Positions 40,988 through 42,120 of a stretch of DNA of 42,120 bases are shown here, piece by piece (within the stretch, counting starts at the first letter, position 1; each line of letters starts with the position of its first letter). The DNA comes from a virus, in IMG/VR virus record IMGVR_UViG_3300032081_001312, positions 1-42,120 of that record; one strand, 5' to 3'. The notes under the pieces were generated by a model. It had not been told where the DNA came from and searched no databases. It saw nothing but the letters and a program-made list of their open reading frames with translations. Made by a program: the position numbers and the translations under genes.

Positions 40988-41325
40988 TGTGCGGAGCGAT
41001 GCGCGGCAGGGACTTCCTGTCCCCTGCTAAGCAGTCAACGGCCAGTAGCCTCGCGCTACGGAGGGAAGAATTCACCGCGTCGCGCGCATCGCTGGCTTTA
41101 TATAGCCCCAACGGCGGCCATTTTCAATTCACCGCCGATGGGCGGGGGATGGGGCGCGCCAACGCCCCAAGCCGACGGTCTCGACCCGTCACGATCTGGC
41201 TGGCCAAAGCCGAAATCATCCCGCCATCCAACGCTGGACGGCGCGATCAAATAGAGAACATTGTGAAAGAGTCGAGTCCGTTTTCAGGGTCGCCGCAGGC
41301 GGCCTGCAATGACCATGCACATCAC
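40988..41325. other. Gap between muF and methylase genes
   Basis: An open frame from ATG 40984 continues into the methylase, but its 114 residues have mixed, uncharacteristic composition and no domain I know, so I treat it as non-coding. A stem-loop (GCAGGGAC, 5-base loop, GTCCCCTGC; 41006-41027) follows the muF stop. TATATA lies at 41099-41104 without a properly spaced -35. A small immunity gene for the MuF toxin domain would be expected near here, but none stands out. Confidence 0.4.
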
Positions 41326-42120
41326 ATGCAGCCCGTTGCGCCGGTGCGCCCTGTCGCCCCGTACATCGGCGGGAAGCGTAATCTGGCAAAGCGAGTTATC
41401 GCCCGCATTAATACCATTCCTCATGAGACCTACGCGGAAGTGTTTGTCGGCATGGGCGGCATTTTCCTGCGGCGCGACCTCCGACCATCGGCCGAGGTCA
41501 TCAACGACTGGTCGGAGGATGTGTCGACATTTTTCCGTATCCTGCAGCATCATTATGTCGCGTTCCTGGACATGATCCGTTTTCAGATCGCATCGCGCGC
41601 AGGGTTTGAAAAGCTGCTGGCCACAGACCCTCGCTCGCTCACTGATCTGCAAAGGTCTGCCCGGTTTCTATATCTGCAACGCCTCGCCTTTGGCGGCAAA
41701 GTAGATGGCCGGACCTTTGGCGTCGCACCGACCCGTCCCAGCCGCTTTGATGTCACGAAGCTCGCACCGATGCTGGAGGCCCTCCATGAGCGGCTGGCAG
41801 GGGTCACCATAGAACGGCTGCGATGGCAGGACTTCCTGCTTCGCTATGATCGACCGGGCACGCTCTTCTACCTCGACCCGCCCTATTTCGATTGCGAAGG
41901 TGATTATGGCTCGCAGATGTTCGGGCAGGACGAATTTGCCGAAATGGCAGAGCGGCTGGCAGGCCTGAAAGGGCGCTTCATGCTCAGCCTGAATGACCAC
42001 CCGAAGGTGCGCGAACTGTTCGGCCGGTTCAGCATGGAGGAGGTCCGCACAACCTATCATGTGAGCGGCAATGGCAAGGCTCAGCCAGCCCGCGAATTGA
42101 TCATCAGCGACCCGGCCTGA
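41326..42120 (+). CDS. D12-class DNA adenine N6-methyltransferase (Dam-like)
   Basis: Encodes 264 residues. The AdoMet-binding motif APYIGGKRNLA is near residue 12 and the catalytic DPPY is at 184-187 (YLDPPYFDCE). D12 enzymes such as Dam methylate adenine in short sites. A phage copy at the end of the virion genes may protect DNA from restriction or alter regulation, comparable in position to Mu mom. ATG 41326 is the first start giving a normal N-terminus. It is the last gene before the unseen right end. Confidence 0.9.
   Translation: MQPVAPVRPVAPYIGGKRNLAKRVIARINTIPHETYAEVFVGMGGIFLRRDLRPSAEVINDWSEDVSTFFRILQHHYVAFLDMIRFQIASRAGFEKLLATDPRSLTDLQRSARFLYLQRLAFGGKVDGRTFGVAPTRPSRFDVTKLAPMLEALHERLAGVTIERLRWQDFLLRYDRPGTLFYLDPPYFDCEGDYGSQMFGQDEFAEMAERLAGLKGRFMLSLNDHPKVRELFGRFSMEEVRTTYHVSGNGKAQPARELIISDPA

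Larger units (their letters stand above)
1014..42120. mobile_element. Mu-type transposable prophage with siphovirus-type tail genes (right end outside window)
   Basis: The region encodes a DDE transposase, MuB-like ATPase, Ner, Gam, GemA and Mor, a complete set of head and tail genes and a lysis gene. The left boundary is placed at 1014 because a TG dinucleotide and three tandem 13-bp repeats follow a coding fragment that is cut short there. No right-end repeat cluster is visible before 42120, so the element runs past the window. The absence of sheath and baseplate genes, with tube, tape measure and gpJ present, indicates a non-contractile tail (inference). Head and tail genes are split into two divergent arms, unlike the collinear order of Mu. 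Confidence 0.9.

Noticed and set aside
41071-41104. Promoter TTCACC ... TATATA before the methylase
   Set aside because: The spacer is 22 bases, too long for a standard promoter. An activator-dependent start remains possible but unsupported.
40984-41325. 114-residue N-terminal extension of the methylase
   Set aside because: Composition is atypical, no domain is visible and the D12 family normally begins near the GGK motif, so ATG 41326 is preferred.

Overview
The window is almost entirely one transposable (Mu-type) prophage in a high-GC alphaproteobacterium. The S24 repressor and its small divergent neighbour at 1-971 look like sphingomonad chromosomal genes (inference from recalled protein families). 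Host DNA appears to occupy 1-1013: an S24 regulator on the minus strand, a 61-residue gene on the plus strand, and the first 15 codons of a coupled gene that the prophage interrupts. The probable left prophage end starts at 1014 with TG and three tandem 13-bp repeats. The right end is not in the window, which stops exactly at the stop codon of a DNA adenine methylase.

The layout is unusual for a Mu relative. The immunity and transposition genes lie in the middle (about 24.3-28.9 kb), with transcription running outward both ways. Rightward from 25896: Ner, DDE transposase, MuB-like ATPase, a string of small overlapping early genes (including Gam, a Lar-like zinc finger, GemA and Mor), then Mu gp25-27-like proteins, large terminase, a DUF935 portal fused to an Acb1-like 2H phosphoesterase, a DUF2786 protein, a MuF head protein with a toxin-like C-terminus, and the methylase. 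Leftward from 25895: the CI-like repressor, a secreted VasI/TagO-like protein, a YozE-like protein with a possible LexA box, a small membrane protein, then head protease/scaffold, capsid cement, major capsid, connector and tail completion genes, tail tube, G/GT chaperones with a programmed -1 frameshift, tape measure, a 2820-residue gpJ-like tail-tip protein, accessory tail proteins and a SAR-type endolysin.

The two arms are complementary: terminase, portal and MuF on the right; protease, capsid, tail and lysis on the left. They therefore make one virion. With a tube, tape measure and gpJ but no sheath or baseplate genes, it is predicted to be a transposable siphophage.

Regulatory signals tie the layout together. 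A 12-bp operator-like motif (CCGAATTTTCGG) recurs around the divergent early start codons and, with one change, at the left end. A dyad GTTTCC-N6-GGAAAC recurs after mor, before the gpJ gene and, degenerate, before the protease, which marks candidate Mor-controlled late promoters. The most notable protein-level features are the portal-Acb1 fusion, the MuF-toxin fusion, the GGGAAAC frameshift site, the lysogeny-expressed periplasmic protein and the modular gpJ protein.
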